Below, piece by piece: positions 55,471 to 64,000 of a DNA stretch of 64,000 nt (the first letter of the stretch is position 1; each line of letters opens with the position of its first letter). Position numbers and translations under genes: made by a program. Source of the DNA: Jiella endophytica (GTDB taxonomy: Bacteria; Pseudomonadota; Alphaproteobacteria; Rhizobiales; Rhizobiaceae); NCBI RefSeq assembly GCF_004519335.1, contig NZ_SOZD01000002.1, forward strand, positions 62,001 to 126,000, read 5' to 3'. The notes beneath the pieces are model-generated. The model was not told the origin of the DNA. It did not search any database and was given only the letters and a program-made list of their open reading frames with translations.

Positions 55471-57603
55471 TCAGACCGCCTTGACCTTCGGCTCGCGGTC
55501 CCAGTGCCGCAGCTTGCGGCACATCTCGATGAAGCTCGCCGCCTTGGTCTTGGGGCCGAGCTCGAGACAACCCTCGTCCATGTCCGAAGCGATGCCGGCC
55601 TTTTCGAACAGCGGCATCGCTTCCTTCGAATAGGCGATGAACTTGCAGTGGGCGAAGGCATCGGAGACGAAGTCCTTCGCGGTCGGCTCCTTGGCGAGCA
55701 TCGCCGCACCGTCGGCCGACAGCAGCACCGCCACCGCATCATAGAGAACCGAGGGGCCGCCATCGACCTTCTCGTCGCCCTCGATCATCGAGCCGTCCGA
55801 GGCGGTGACGCCGCCGATCATCGGTGCCACGATCTCGACCATCGCGCCTTCCGCCTTGGCCGCCTTCTTCAGCCCGGCGAGCAGCTTGGCGTCGACGCCA
55901 TCGGAGACGAGGATGCCGATCTTGCGGCCCTTAAAGCTCTCCGGCCCGTTGAGGATGATCGAGAGGGCCGGCGATGCCTTAAGGTCCATTCTCGTGGGAC
56001 GCGCCGCCGGCGCCGGATCCGGCAGGGTTTCAAGCCGCAGGCCCCTGGCGACGGTCTTGGCGAGATCCTCGTCGATGTTGAGGAGATGCGAGACGACGCG
56101 TGCACGGATCGCCGGCGTCTCGACCTTCGACAATTCGAAGGTCAGAGCGAGCGCCATGTGACCCTGTTCGACCTCGGTCTGCGACAGGTAGAACTGCCTT
56201 GCCTGGCTGTAGTGATCGGCAAAGCTCTCGGCGCGGGCGCGCCGCTTCTCGCCGGCGACCTCGGCCGGATAGCTCTTGAAGCCCCGCTCTGGATTCTCGC
56301 GCGGGCCGCCCATCTCGCCGCCCCAGGAATTCGGCTCGTAATTTGCCCGCCCCTTCGGATTGTGCATCGCCATGTGGCCGTCCTGCTGAAAATTGCAGAC
56401 GGTGGCGTTGCGCGGGGCATTGACCGGGATGTGGGTGAAGTTCGGCGAGCCGAGGCGCTTCAGCTGGGTGTCGAGATAGGAGAAGTTCCGGCCCTGCAGC
56501 AGCGGATCGTTGGTGTGGTCGATGCCCGGCACGAGGTTCGCCGTGTGGAAGGCCACCTGCTCGGTCTCGGCGAAGAAGTTCTCGACGCAGCGGTCGAGGA
56601 CCATTTTGCCGACCCGCTTCACCGGCAGGATCTCCTCGGGAATGATCTTGGTCGCGTCGAGGATGTCGAAGTCAAACTTATCGGCAAAATCGTCGTCGAA
56701 GAGCTGGAAGCCGAGTTCCCATTCCGGATAGTCGCCCATCTGGATGGCGTCCCAGAGGTCGCGGCGATGGAAATCCGGATCGGCACCGTTGATCTTCAGC
56801 GCCTCGTTCCAGACCACCGACTGCATGCCCTGCTTCGGCTTCCAGTGGAACTTGACATAGGTCGACTTGCCCTCGGCATTGACGAACCGGAAGGTGTGGA
56901 TGCCGAAACCTTCCATGAAGCGGAAGGAGCGCGGGATGGTGCGATCCGACATGATCCACATCACCATCGCCATCGCTTCCGGCGTCAGCGACATATAGTC
57001 CCAGAAATTGTCGTGGGCCGTCTGCGCCTGCGGGAAGCCGCGGTCCGGCTCCTGCTTGGCGGCATGGATGAGATCGGGAAACTTGATGGCGTCCTGGATG
57101 AAGAAGATCGGGATGTTGTTCCCGACGATGTCCCAGTTGCCCTCCCTGGTATAGAATTTGACGGCAAAACCACGGACGTCGCGGGCGAGATCCGGCGAGC
57201 CCTTGTTGCCGGCGACGGTCGAAAATCGAACGAAGACCGGCGTCTTCTCGCCGGCGCGCTGGAAGAGATCGGCGCTGGTGATGTCGGCCAGCGACTCGTA
57301 GGGCTCGAAATAGCCGTGGGCGCCGTAGCCCCGCGCATGCACGACGCGCTCGGGAATGCGCTCGTGGTCGAACTTGAAGATCTTCTCGCGAAAATGCTGG
57401 TCTTCCAGCAGCGACGGACCGCGCTCGCCGGCCTTCAAAGTGTTCTGGTCGTCGGCGACCGGGATGCCCTGCTGCGTCGTCAGCGTCGGAACGTCGCCGC
57501 CCGCCACCTGATGGACTTCGCCGCCCTGCCCGCGATGAACGTCGACATCGCCGAATTTGGCCTTCGTCCAGCGCTCGTGATCATTGACCATTGTGGACCC
57601 CAT
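55471..57603 (-). CDS. katE: Large-subunit monofunctional catalase (HPII type)
   Basis: 710 residues, the clade 2 catalase length. It decomposes H2O2 to water and oxygen with heme. The essential His is in [14 protein letters not shown] (near residue 87), the distal Asn region is [19 protein letters not shown], and the heme-ligating Tyr is in [13 protein letters not shown]. After a linker near residue 530, the C-terminal 160 residues are the DJ-1/PfpI-like flavodoxin domain typical of HPII ([18 protein letters not shown]). A predicted general-stress sigma-EcfG promoter lies 64-88 bp upstream. The start may be ATG 57603 or 57591; neither has a strong ribosome-binding site. Confidence 0.97.
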   Translation of the reverse strand: MGSTMVNDHERWTKAKFGDVDVHRGQGGEVHQVAGGDVPTLTTQQGIPVADDQNTLKAGERGPSLLEDQHFREKIFKFDHERIPERVVHARGYGAHGYFEPYESLADITSADLFQRAGEKTPVFVRFSTVAGNKGSPDLARDVRGFAVKFYTREGNWDIVGNNIPIFFIQDAIKFPDLIHAAKQEPDRGFPQAQTAHDNFWDYMSLTPEAMAMVMWIMSDRTIPRSFRFMEGFGIHTFRFVNAEGKSTYVKFHWKPKQGMQSVVWNEALKINGADPDFHRRDLWDAIQMGDYPEWELGFQLFDDDFADKFDFDILDATKIIPEEILPVKRVGKMVLDRCVENFFAETEQVAFHTANLVPGIDHTNDPLLQGRNFSYLDTQLKRLGSPNFTHIPVNAPRNATVCNFQQDGHMAMHNPKGRANYEPNSWGGEMGGPRENPERGFKSYPAEVAGEKRRARAESFADHYSQARQFYLSQTEVEQGHMALALTFELSKVETPAIRARVVSHLLNIDEDLAKTVARGLRLETLPDPAPAARPTRMDLKASPALSIILNGPESFKGRKIGILVSDGVDAKLLAGLKKAAKAEGAMVEIVAPMIGGVTASDGSMIEGDEKVDGGPSVLYDAVAVLLSADGAAMLAKEPTAKDFVSDAFAHCKFIAYSKEAMPLFEKAGIASDMDEGCLELGPKTKAASFIEMCRKLRHWDREPKVKAV

Positions 57604-57999
57604 TGGCTGATTTGAGATGGGCGATCCTTTCGGCGAAGGACGCCGAAGCCGGATCGTCGCTGCCAGAACTGCGACCCCCTGCCGCCGTTCCGGGCCAATT
57701 CATTGGTCGCACAAGGGTTTATCGGGAATTTTAGAGCTGTCGCAGGGTGACTCGCGCCGAAAGACTCAGTGAGTTTGGAGCGGCTTCAGACGCTTTTTCG
57801 GAGCGGAAACAACGCTCGCCGTCGCTGCAACCTGGCGTCGGCGACCGGCTGGACGTCGTGACGACGAGACGCGAAAGCGGAGGCTCGGCGACGGCGCAAT
57901 CTTCGTAGCCGGCGAGCGAATGCCGGCAGGGTGCGGCAGCGAGTGGGTCGTGGCCGTTCGAGGTTGATGCCGTGTGCAGCATACCGCCGCCGGAAAGCC
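57604..57999. other. Intergenic region between katE and the GntR gene
   Basis: 396 bp. Apart from the predicted stress promoter at 57667-57691, no gene, repeat or terminator is recognised; the right part follows the end of the GntR gene. Confidence 0.5.
57667..57691 (-). promoter_or_regulatory. Predicted sigma-EcfG (general stress) promoter of katE
   Basis: On the minus strand GGAAC (57687-57691), a 16-bp spacer and AGTT (57667-57670) match the alphaproteobacterial EcfG consensus GGAAC-N16/17-CGTT in all but one position. It is about 64 bp before the katE start; catalases of this class are known members of PhyR/EcfG regulons. Confidence 0.5.
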
Positions 58000-58770
58000 T
58001 CAGGCCGCGCTGCTCGATCCCTCGCGCCTTGCGATCGCGTCGAGCACACGCTTGCTGCCGTCGGTGATCGCCCGCTCGATGGCGGCGCGGGCGGCGTTCG
58101 GATCACGCTCGCGCATCGCCGCGAGAAGATCGTCATAGTTGGCGTGCTCGGTGACCCTGCGAGCCTCCTCAGGGTAAAGATAGTTGAATCCGGGACCGGC
58201 TTTCAGCCAAAGCATCTCGATTACGGCAAGAAGTGTTGGCATACTGGCAGCTGTATAGACGACGAAGCGAAACTCCTTGTTGACGGTCAGCGCCAGATGC
58301 GGATCACTTGCCGACTTCGCCTCCAGATAGCGGGTAAGCAGCGCTTCCATCTCGTTGATCTCGGCGGCGGAGATGCGCACGGCCGCATTCGCCGCGGCGA
58401 GCCCCTCCACCGCCTTGCGCACCTCGCAGATCTCCGAGTATTGCGCGACGCCGAGCGTCGGCACCCGGAAGGACTGCGACGGCTCGGCGGTCAGCACTCC
58501 CGACGCAACGAAACGGACAAGCGCCTCGCGCACCGGGGTGATGCTCATCCCGAGGCTGTCGGCGAGTTCGCGGGTGACGAGACGCGTCCCCGGCTCCAGC
58601 CGCCCCTCGATCAGCGCTTTGCGAAGCACGTCCTCGACATGGGTGACGAGGCTCCGCCGCGGCGCGGCGCCGAAGCTCTCGGCCGCGTCCCGCCTGTCCC
58701 AGGCCAGTTCCCTCATCTGCTGCCGCCCGCCCTCATCCCGGCCCGATCCGCCGGCGGAAGATTCTGCCAT
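58000..58770 (-). CDS. GntR-family regulator with FCD ligand domain
   Basis: Up to 256 residues (ATG 58716 would give 238). The winged helix-turn-helix is RLVTRELADSLGMSITPVRE then ALVRFVASGVL; the FCD ligand-binding domain occupies about 105-245 with metal-type His/Asp residues (VNKEFRFVVY, TEHANYDDLLAAMRERD). FCD regulators usually repress catabolic operons and release DNA on binding an organic acid or amino-acid derivative. It is divergent, with 71 bp spacing, from the ABC transporter/M20/cyclodeaminase operon, which it most likely controls. Confidence 0.92.
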   Translation of the reverse strand: MAESSAGGSGRDEGGRQQMRELAWDRRDAAESFGAAPRRSLVTHVEDVLRKALIEGRLEPGTRLVTRELADSLGMSITPVREALVRFVASGVLTAEPSQSFRVPTLGVAQYSEICEVRKAVEGLAAANAAVRISAAEINEMEALLTRYLEAKSASDPHLALTVNKEFRFVVYTAASMPTLLAVIEMLWLKAGPGFNYLYPEEARRVTEHANYDDLLAAMRERDPNAARAAIERAITDGSKRVLDAIARREGSSSAA

Positions 58771-58841
58771 CCTGCCGTCCGCTGTCCCGACTTATCGCTT
58801 TGCCGGCCGCTGCCGCCGGCGACCAACTGGAGCGTTTCCTC

Positions 58842-60341
58842 ATGAAACATGTTCGAGTTCTCGTCCTGGCTGCATTCGCGCTGGCGACGCCGCTGTTCCC
58901 GGCAGTCGCCGCGGACAACGAGATCACCATCGCCCGGTCGGTCTCGACGACGGCGCTCGACCCCGGCTTCCTGCGCGAGGCGGCGACGATCGTCGACAAC
59001 ATCTTCGATACCCTCGTCATGCGCGACGAAGACATGAAGCTGGTGCCCGGACTTGCAACATCGTGGAAACCGATCGACGATACAACCTGGGAATTCAAGC
59101 TCCGCACCGGCGTGAAGTTCCATAACGGCGAGGATTTCGACGCCGAGGCGGTGAAATTCACCATCGAGCGCATTCTCGACCCGGCCGCCAACGCCCCGAC
59201 GATCTCCTACATCCGGACCATCGCAGGCGTCGAAGTCGTCGATCCGGAGACGGTCAGGGTGAAGACCAACGGGCCGGATCCGCTCCTGCCGACGAGGATG
59301 AGCCGCTACCCGACCTACATCGTGCCGCCGAAATATGTCGGCGAGGTCGGCAGCGACGTCTTCGCCACCAAGCCGGTCGGCACGGGGCCCTACGAATTCG
59401 TCGAGTTCATTCCCGACCAGCATGTGATCCTCAAGGCCAATCCCGCCTACTGGCGCGGCGAGCCGGCGATCGACAGGGTCACCTGGCGGGCGATCCCCGA
59501 CGGCACGGCGCGGGTCACGGCGCTTTTGACCGGCGAGGTCGACCTCGTCGAGAACGTTCCCGTCGATCTCGTTCCGATGACCCGGGAAAGCCAGGACGTC
59601 GATCTGGTGCAGGTGAAGAACGGCGGGCTGACGATCTATCTCGGCCTCGTCATGAAGGAGCCGCCGCTGGACAAGCTGAAGGTCCGCCAGGCGCTCGACG
59701 CCGCGATCGACCGCAAGGGCATCGTCGACAACATTCTCGGCGGCATGGCGACGGTGAAGGGCACGCAGGTCGGACCGGCCGACTTCGGCTATGTCGACAT
59801 TCCGCCCACTCCTTATGATCCTCAGAAGGCGAAGGAACTGCTCAAGGAGGCGGGAATGCCGGACGGCTTTGCGATCAAGATGGAATCCAGCCATCGCTAC
59901 ATGAAGGACGGCGAGGTCGCCCAGGCGATCGCCCAGCAGTTCGGCGATGTCGGCATCAAGGTCGATCAGAACGTCCTCGACTGGTCGGTCTATACCAAGC
60001 AGCTGCCGCCGCCGGGGCCGATCTACATGCTCGGCTGGGGATCCACCCAGACGCTCGATGCCGACGCGGCGATCTACGCCATCATGAAGAGCGGCGAGCC
60101 CTATTCGACCGCCAGCATCCCGGAGCTCGACGAGCTCCTCGAGGAAAGCCGCAGGATCGTCGATCCGGAAAAGCGCAAGGCGGTCCTGGAGAAAATCCAG
60201 AAGGTGGCGGCGGAACAGGTTCCGCTGCTGACCCTCTACCAGGAGGATGCGCTCTACGGGAAAGCCAAGGACATCGTCTTCGAAGGCCGGCCGGACGCCC
60301 GGATCCCCGTCTTCGACATCAGGCGCGAGGCCGCCAACTAG
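58842..60341 (+). CDS. ABC transporter substrate-binding protein, family 5 (peptide/nickel/opine type)
   Basis: 499 residues. The signal peptide ends at AVAADNE (about residue 24). The family 5 pattern is clear: TTALDPGFLREA, VPGLATSWKPIDDTTWEFKL, VKFHNGEDFDAEAVKFTIER, VGTGPYEFVEFIPDQHVIL and IPLLTL-like QVPLLTLYQEDALYGK. Such proteins deliver peptides, nickel chelates, opines or glutathione to Dpp-type permeases. ATG 58842 is preferred (GGAG upstream) over an in-frame start 14 codons earlier. The downstream genes supply both permeases, but no ATPase is in view. Confidence 0.93.
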   Translation: MKHVRVLVLAAFALATPLFPAVAADNEITIARSVSTTALDPGFLREAATIVDNIFDTLVMRDEDMKLVPGLATSWKPIDDTTWEFKLRTGVKFHNGEDFDAEAVKFTIERILDPAANAPTISYIRTIAGVEVVDPETVRVKTNGPDPLLPTRMSRYPTYIVPPKYVGEVGSDVFATKPVGTGPYEFVEFIPDQHVILKANPAYWRGEPAIDRVTWRAIPDGTARVTALLTGEVDLVENVPVDLVPMTRESQDVDLVQVKNGGLTIYLGLVMKEPPLDKLKVRQALDAAIDRKGIVDNILGGMATVKGTQVGPADFGYVDIPPTPYDPQKAKELLKEAGMPDGFAIKMESSHRYMKDGEVAQAIAQQFGDVGIKVDQNVLDWSVYTKQLPPPGPIYMLGWGSTQTLDADAAIYAIMKSGEPYSTASIPELDELLEESRRIVDPEKRKAVLEKIQKVAAEQVPLLTLYQEDALYGKAKDIVFEGRPDARIPVFDIRREAAN

Positions 60342-60344
60342 CCG

Positions 60345-61184
60345 ATGACGCGGTTCTGGCTCGTCCGGCGCAATGCGGATGCGCTTTTCGCCGTCACGCT
60401 GCTGGCGGCGGTGGCGGCCCTCTGTGTCCTCGTGCCGCTCTTCTGGCCGCTCGACCCGGCCAGGGGCGTTCTGACGGCGACCTTCCGGCCGCCGATGTCG
60501 GTGGTCACCGGCGAGCTGCATCCGCTCGGCACCGACCAGCTGGGGCGTGACCTTCTGGCGCGGCTCGGCCTCGGGACGGCGATCTCGCTCGCCATCGTCC
60601 TACTCGCGGCAGCGATTTCCGTCACTATGGGGACAGTGCTCGGCATGCTCGCCGGCTATTTCGGCGGCTGGCTGGACATCGTCATCATGCGGGCGGTCGA
60701 CATCCAGCTGGCGATCCCCTTCATCCTTCTGATCCTGCTGATCGTCGCGGTGGTCGGCCCGTCGATCGGCAATCTCGTCGCCGTCCTCGGCATCACCGGC
60801 TGGGCGATCTTTGCCCGGGTCGCGCGGGCCCGCACCCTCGAAGTGCGCGAGCTCGAATATGTCGAGGCCTGCCGCGCCATTGGCATGTCCGACCGGGCGA
60901 TCATCTTCCGCCATGTCCTGCCCAACATCGCCGGGCCGCAGACCGTGCTCCTCACCCTCGACCTGCCGCGCCTCGTCATCCTGGAAGCCTCGGTCGGCTT
61001 TCTCGGCCTCGGCGTCCAGCCCCCCACCCCGACGCTCGGCAACCTCATCGGCGAAGGCCGCGCCTTCATCCTTCTCGCCGACTGGCTGGTGCTCTATCCG
61101 GGGCTGGTGATCGGCGCGCTCGTCGTCGGGTGCAATCTCCTCGGCGACTGGCTGGTCCGCCGATCCGACAGCAGGACTGCGTGA
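60345..61184 (+). CDS. ABC transporter permease, DppC type
   Basis: 279 residues with an N-terminal helix and five core helices. The DppC N-terminal domain (PLDPARGVLTATFRPP, PLGTDQLGRDLLARLGLGTA) and the ATPase-contact EAA loop (YVEACRAIGMSDRAIIFRHV followed by LPNIAGP) are present. It starts 3 bp after the binding-protein stop. In this operon the C-type permease precedes the B-type, the reverse of the usual order. Confidence 0.94.
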   Translation: MTRFWLVRRNADALFAVTLLAAVAALCVLVPLFWPLDPARGVLTATFRPPMSVVTGELHPLGTDQLGRDLLARLGLGTAISLAIVLLAAAISVTMGTVLGMLAGYFGGWLDIVIMRAVDIQLAIPFILLILLIVAVVGPSIGNLVAVLGITGWAIFARVARARTLEVRELEYVEACRAIGMSDRAIIFRHVLPNIAGPQTVLLTLDLPRLVILEASVGFLGLGVQPPTPTLGNLIGEGRAFILLADWLVLYPGLVIGALVVGCNLLGDWLVRRSDSRTA

Positions 61185-61190
61185 GACGCG

Positions 61191-62111
61191 TTGAAGAGCC
61201 TGTCCTTCATTCTTGGTCGGGCCCTGCAGGGGGTGGTGGTGATGACCGGCGTCTCGCTGATCGTCTTCTTCGCTCTGTTCCTCACCGGCGATCCGGCGGC
61301 GCTGATGATGCCACCCGACGCCAACCGGGCCGAGATCGAGGCCTTCCGCCACGCGATGGGCTTCGACGATCCGCTTCTCGTCCAATATGGCCGCTTCGTC
61401 GGCGGCGTTTTGACCGGCGAACTCGGCAATTCGCTACGCTTCCACCGGCCCGCGCTGGAGCTTCTGTTCGAGCGCCTGCCGGCGACGGCGCTGCTGGCCT
61501 GCGTGGCGCTCATCTGGAGCTCGCTGCTCGGCTTCCTGCTCGGCACCATCGGGGCGCTGCGCAGGAACAGCGCCGTCGACTTCGCCATCCGGGTGATCTC
61601 GCTGCTCGGCCAGGCGATCCCGGTGTTCTGGCTGGCGCTTCTGCTGATCATCGTCTTCGCGCTCGACCTGCGCTGGCTGCCGAGCAGCGGCATCGGCACG
61701 CCCGAGCAGCTCGTCCTCCCCTCGATCGCCCTCGGCGCCTATTACTTCAGCGCCATCACCCGGCTGGTGCGGGCGAGCCTCATCGAGGTGCTCGGCCAGG
61801 ACTACATCCGCACCGCTCGCGCCAAGGGCATCTCCAGCTGGCGCATCGTCGTCCACCATGCGCTGCGCAACGCACTGATCCCGGTCATCACCGTTCAAGG
61901 CATGTATTTCGCCTCGCTGCTCGGCGGCGCGCTGATCACCGAGATCATCTTCGCCTGGCCGGGGATCGGCCGGTTGGCGGTGGATTCGATCCAGACCAAG
62001 GATTTCCCCGTCGTCCAGGCAGTCGTGCTCTTTGCGGCCTTCGTCTTCGTGGTGATGAACTTTCTCGTCGACATCGCCTATGTCTTGCTCAATCCGAGGA
62101 TCCGGCTGTGA
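61191..62111 (+). CDS. ABC transporter permease, DppB type
   Basis: 306 residues with six helices. It begins at TTG 61191, 6 bp after the previous stop. The DppB signatures are FRHAMGFDDPLLVQYGRFVG, GELGNSLRF and the EAA loop DYIRTARAKGISSWRIVVHH followed by ALRNALIPV. Its stop overlaps the GTG start of the hydrolase gene (GTGA), so transporter and hydrolase are translationally coupled. Confidence 0.93.
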   Translation: MKSLSFILGRALQGVVVMTGVSLIVFFALFLTGDPAALMMPPDANRAEIEAFRHAMGFDDPLLVQYGRFVGGVLTGELGNSLRFHRPALELLFERLPATALLACVALIWSSLLGFLLGTIGALRRNSAVDFAIRVISLLGQAIPVFWLALLLIIVFALDLRWLPSSGIGTPEQLVLPSIALGAYYFSAITRLVRASLIEVLGQDYIRTARAKGISSWRIVVHHALRNALIPVITVQGMYFASLLGGALITEIIFAWPGIGRLAVDSIQTKDFPVVQAVVLFAAFVFVVMNFLVDIAYVLLNPRIRL

Positions 62112-63463
62112 CAGAGGCGACGGACAGTTTGACGGCAACGGCCCTGGCGCTCGCCCGCGAGTGGTGCGCCATCCCGTCGGTGCGCGGAAACGATGCCGCC
62201 CTCGCCCGCCAGGCCGGCGCGATCGTCGACTGGCTGCGCGGCGACCTCGGTGCGACGATCGTCACCGCCGCTTCGAGCCGTGGTCGCCCGCCGGTGATCC
62301 ACGCCCGGATCGACACCGGCGCGGAGAAAAGCGTCATCCTCTACAACATGTACGACGTGATGCCGGCCGACGAGGTCGGCTGGCTGGCACCGCCCTTCGA
62401 GGGAGGAGTCGTAGACCTCGATGGCATCGGGCCCTGTTTCGTCGCGCGCGGCGCGGAAAACAACAAGGGTCCGCTCGCCGGGATGCTGGCAGTGGTCGGC
62501 GACCTTGCGGTACGCGGCGAACTCGGCGTCAATGTCGAGATCCTAGTCGAGGGCGAGGAGGAGAGCGGCAGCGGCGCAATACGCGACTATCTGGCCGAGG
62601 CCGACTGCCCTCTGCGCCCTTCGTCTGCCGCCCTCTTTCCGTCCTTCTGCGAATATGGCGGCGGGCCGCCGCGCCTCTATCTCGGCTTTTCCGGCATCGC
62701 CAAAGGCCGGATCGGCGTTGAAGGCGGCGCCTGGGGCGGCCCCTATGAGGCGATCCATTCGAGCAATGCCCCATGGATCGCCAACCCTGCGAGCCGGCTC
62801 GTCGCGGCGCTGGCGCTGTTCGGCCAGTCGCCCACCGGCCGGCTCGGCGAGATCGCCCTCGACGACAATGCCCGCGCGATCCTTGCCGATCTCGCCCGAA
62901 GCTTCGACCCGGACGCCGAGCTGACATTCCGAAAGGCCGAGCGCTACGCCGTCGAGGGCGATGCCGAGGCGCTTTTGACCAGGGTGCTTTCGACCGCCTC
63001 CGCGACGATCTCCAGCCTCGCCACCGATCCGGCGGCGGGAGACGCCGTCATTCCGTCCGTAGCCCGTGCAGGCTTCGACCTTCGCTGTCCGCCCTCGCTC
63101 GATCCGGCCGATCTGATCGCGGCTTACCGGGAAAAGCTGGCGGAGGCGGGGCTCGACGGCGTGACCGTGGAGGTGGCGGAGAGCTATCCCGGCTGCCGCT
63201 TTTCCCGCAACGCCCCCGGTGTCGACTACCTGATCGCCGCCTATGAGACGACGTCCCGCACGCCGCAGATCTGGCCCTGGGCGATCGGGGCTGCGCCTGC
63301 CTACGCCTTCATGCCACACACGCGATCCTTCCTCATCGGCGGCGCCGGTCGGGGCGGCAACGCCCACGGCGCCAACGAATTCTTCAGCATCGAGGCCTAT
63401 CCGCGCTTCCTGACGTCGATCGAACTCTGGCTCCGCGCCATGGCAAGAAGCGAGGCTGCATGA
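62108..63463 (+). CDS. M20-family metallohydrolase homologue with substituted metal ligands
   Basis: 451 residues from GTG 62108. The M20 fold is clear: catalytic domain, lid domain (about 185-300) and return to the catalytic domain. The catalytic Glu stands in VEGEEESGSGAIRD and a C-terminal ligand region AHGANEFFSIEAYPRF is intact, as is AIHSSNAP in the lid. However, the usual first zinc His (GHxDxxP) is Met81 (YNMYDVMP) and the bridging Asp (xDDKG) is Asn118 (ENNKGP). Ordinary M20 enzymes hydrolyse N-acyl amino acids or peptides with two metals; this one may use one metal or another chemistry. It overlaps both neighbours, so it acts on the imported compound. Confidence 0.9.
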   Translation: MTEATDSLTATALALAREWCAIPSVRGNDAALARQAGAIVDWLRGDLGATIVTAASSRGRPPVIHARIDTGAEKSVILYNMYDVMPADEVGWLAPPFEGGVVDLDGIGPCFVARGAENNKGPLAGMLAVVGDLAVRGELGVNVEILVEGEEESGSGAIRDYLAEADCPLRPSSAALFPSFCEYGGGPPRLYLGFSGIAKGRIGVEGGAWGGPYEAIHSSNAPWIANPASRLVAALALFGQSPTGRLGEIALDDNARAILADLARSFDPDAELTFRKAERYAVEGDAEALLTRVLSTASATISSLATDPAAGDAVIPSVARAGFDLRCPPSLDPADLIAAYREKLAEAGLDGVTVEVAESYPGCRFSRNAPGVDYLIAAYETTSRTPQIWPWAIGAAPAYAFMPHTRSFLIGGAGRGGNAHGANEFFSIEAYPRFLTSIELWLRAMARSEAA

Positions 63464-64000
63464 TCACGCTGCGCTATCTCTCGCGGGACGATGCCCTGGC
63501 GGCTGGCGCCGGCGACTTTCGACTGGCGGTCGAGGACGTCCGCGAGGCAACGCGGCTCTTGCGCGCCGGCGAGGCCTCGATGGTGGCCGAGAGCGTCCTG
63601 CCGACCGGCGCCGATCCGCGGGAGAAGGCCTATGGCCTCGCCGCCTCGCTCGGCGGGCGCTACGACGCAGCGGGGCTGAAATGGGCGATGCACCGAGCCT
63701 CTCCTCGCGACGACCTGCCGAGCATCACCAGCACGACCTTCGTCAATCGTCTGTCGGCCGGGCGTCCCCTCGGCCTCGTCGAAAGCGCCCTCCTCACCCG
63801 TATGCGCACCGCTTCGGTCACGGCGATCGCCATGGAGATGCTGCCGCGTGAGGCGATCCGCACCGTGGTGGTTCTCGGCGCCGGGGCGCAGGCAAAGACC
63901 CATGTCGCGATGCTGCAGGCGCTCTTCCCAACCGCCCGGACCATCCGGATCTGGAACCGGACGCGCACCCACCGCGACGCGATGATTGCCGAATGCCGCT
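63460..64000 (+). CDS. Ornithine cyclodeaminase/mu-crystallin family protein, 3' truncated by window edge
   Basis: 180 codons are visible from ATG 63460, which overlaps the previous stop (ATGA); the remainder lies outside. The family features are GLKWAMHRA near residue 73, ESALLTRMRTASVTAIAMEM and the NAD-binding loop VVVLGAGAQAKTHVAMLQAL. Relatives include ornithine cyclodeaminase, alanine dehydrogenase, ketimine reductase and SbnB-type enzymes, all acting on amino acids or imino/opine-like compounds. Coupling to an M20-like hydrolase and a family 5 importer suggests breakdown of an N-substituted amino acid. Confidence 0.9.
   Translation, partial: MITLRYLSRDDALAAGAGDFRLAVEDVREATRLLRAGEASMVAESVLPTGADPREKAYGLAASLGGRYDAAGLKWAMHRASPRDDLPSITSTTFVNRLSAGRPLGLVESALLTRMRTASVTAIAMEMLPREAIRTVVVLGAGAQAKTHVAMLQALFPTARTIRIWNRTRTHRDAMIAECR

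Noticed and set aside
55456-57615. A 719-codon plus-strand frame covering katE
   Set aside because: It is a mirror frame of the catalase; the sense strand has all catalase motifs, a terminator and a promoter.
58713-60521. A 602-codon minus-strand frame opposite the ABC binding protein
   Set aside because: The plus strand has signal peptide and family 5 motifs; the opposite frame is repetitive in Asp/Arg/Val without recognisable sequence.

Overview
The window is GC-rich, densely packed DNA from an alphaproteobacterium, most likely of the order Hyphomicrobiales (Rhizobiales). This rests on alphaproteobacterial-type promoters, an NDUFS4-like complex I accessory gene, a TrmH-family methyltransferase next to tRNA-Tyr/tRNA-Gly with an elongation factor Tu gene nearby, ELM1-family genes, TRAP and TctCBA transporters, and a short palindromic repeat of the rhizobial RIME kind. 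The genus cannot be fixed from the sequence alone. Nothing looks like phage, plasmid, insertion sequence or CRISPR; it reads as chromosome.

Layout. 1-4.1 kb: a surface-glycan-like cluster, with a glycosyltransferase-like gene cut by the left edge and then two tandem copies of a two-gene module (sialyltransferase-like protein + ELM1-family protein). 4.2-9.9 kb: a palindromic repeat, tuf with a triplicated 3' end and terminator, a DUF5996-acetyltransferase fusion, a pirin, tRNA-Gly, tRNA-Tyr and rlmB. 9.9-17.9 kb: signalling and surface genes, namely a nitrate/nitrite-sensing type chemoreceptor, an orphan TadG-like protein, and a receiver-EAL phosphodiesterase followed by a large hybrid histidine kinase. 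18.0-28.6 kb: a sulfatase locus with a formylglycine-generating enzyme, two Tat-exported arylsulfatases and a HAD phosphatase, divergent from two predicted outer-membrane beta-barrels and an MscS-type channel. 29.2-31.3 kb: a HupE / membrane protein / DUF1007 metal-uptake operon behind a Zur-like dyad. 31.6-32.3 kb: tRNA-Arg, the NDUFS4-like gene and tRNA-Pro.

32.5-42.6 kb: a catabolic cluster for an unknown organic acid, with a TauD-like dioxygenase, a LeuA/HMGL-like lyase, an FMN 2-hydroxyacid dehydrogenase, a divergent LysR regulator, a TRAP transporter, a flavin reductase and a GlcD-like FAD dehydrogenase. 42.9-51.4 kb: two LysR regulators flanking a TctCBA transporter, a shikimate/quinate dehydrogenase and a fused 3-dehydroshikimate dehydratase, which together make a coherent uptake-to-protocatechuate route. 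51.5-57.6 kb: DUF192 protein, double cold-shock-domain protein, glyoxalase, M15-type lipoprotein, tRNA-Glu and a large catalase with a predicted general-stress promoter. 58.0-64.0 kb: a GntR regulator divergent from a family-5 ABC importer (binding protein and two permeases), an M20-family hydrolase with altered metal ligands, and an ornithine cyclodeaminase-like gene cut by the right edge.

The best candidates for undescribed biology are the duplicated glycosyltransferase/ELM1 module, the sulfatase-porin-MscS locus, the TctCBA-quinate/shikimate operon, and the atypical M20/ornithine-cyclodeaminase/ABC operon.
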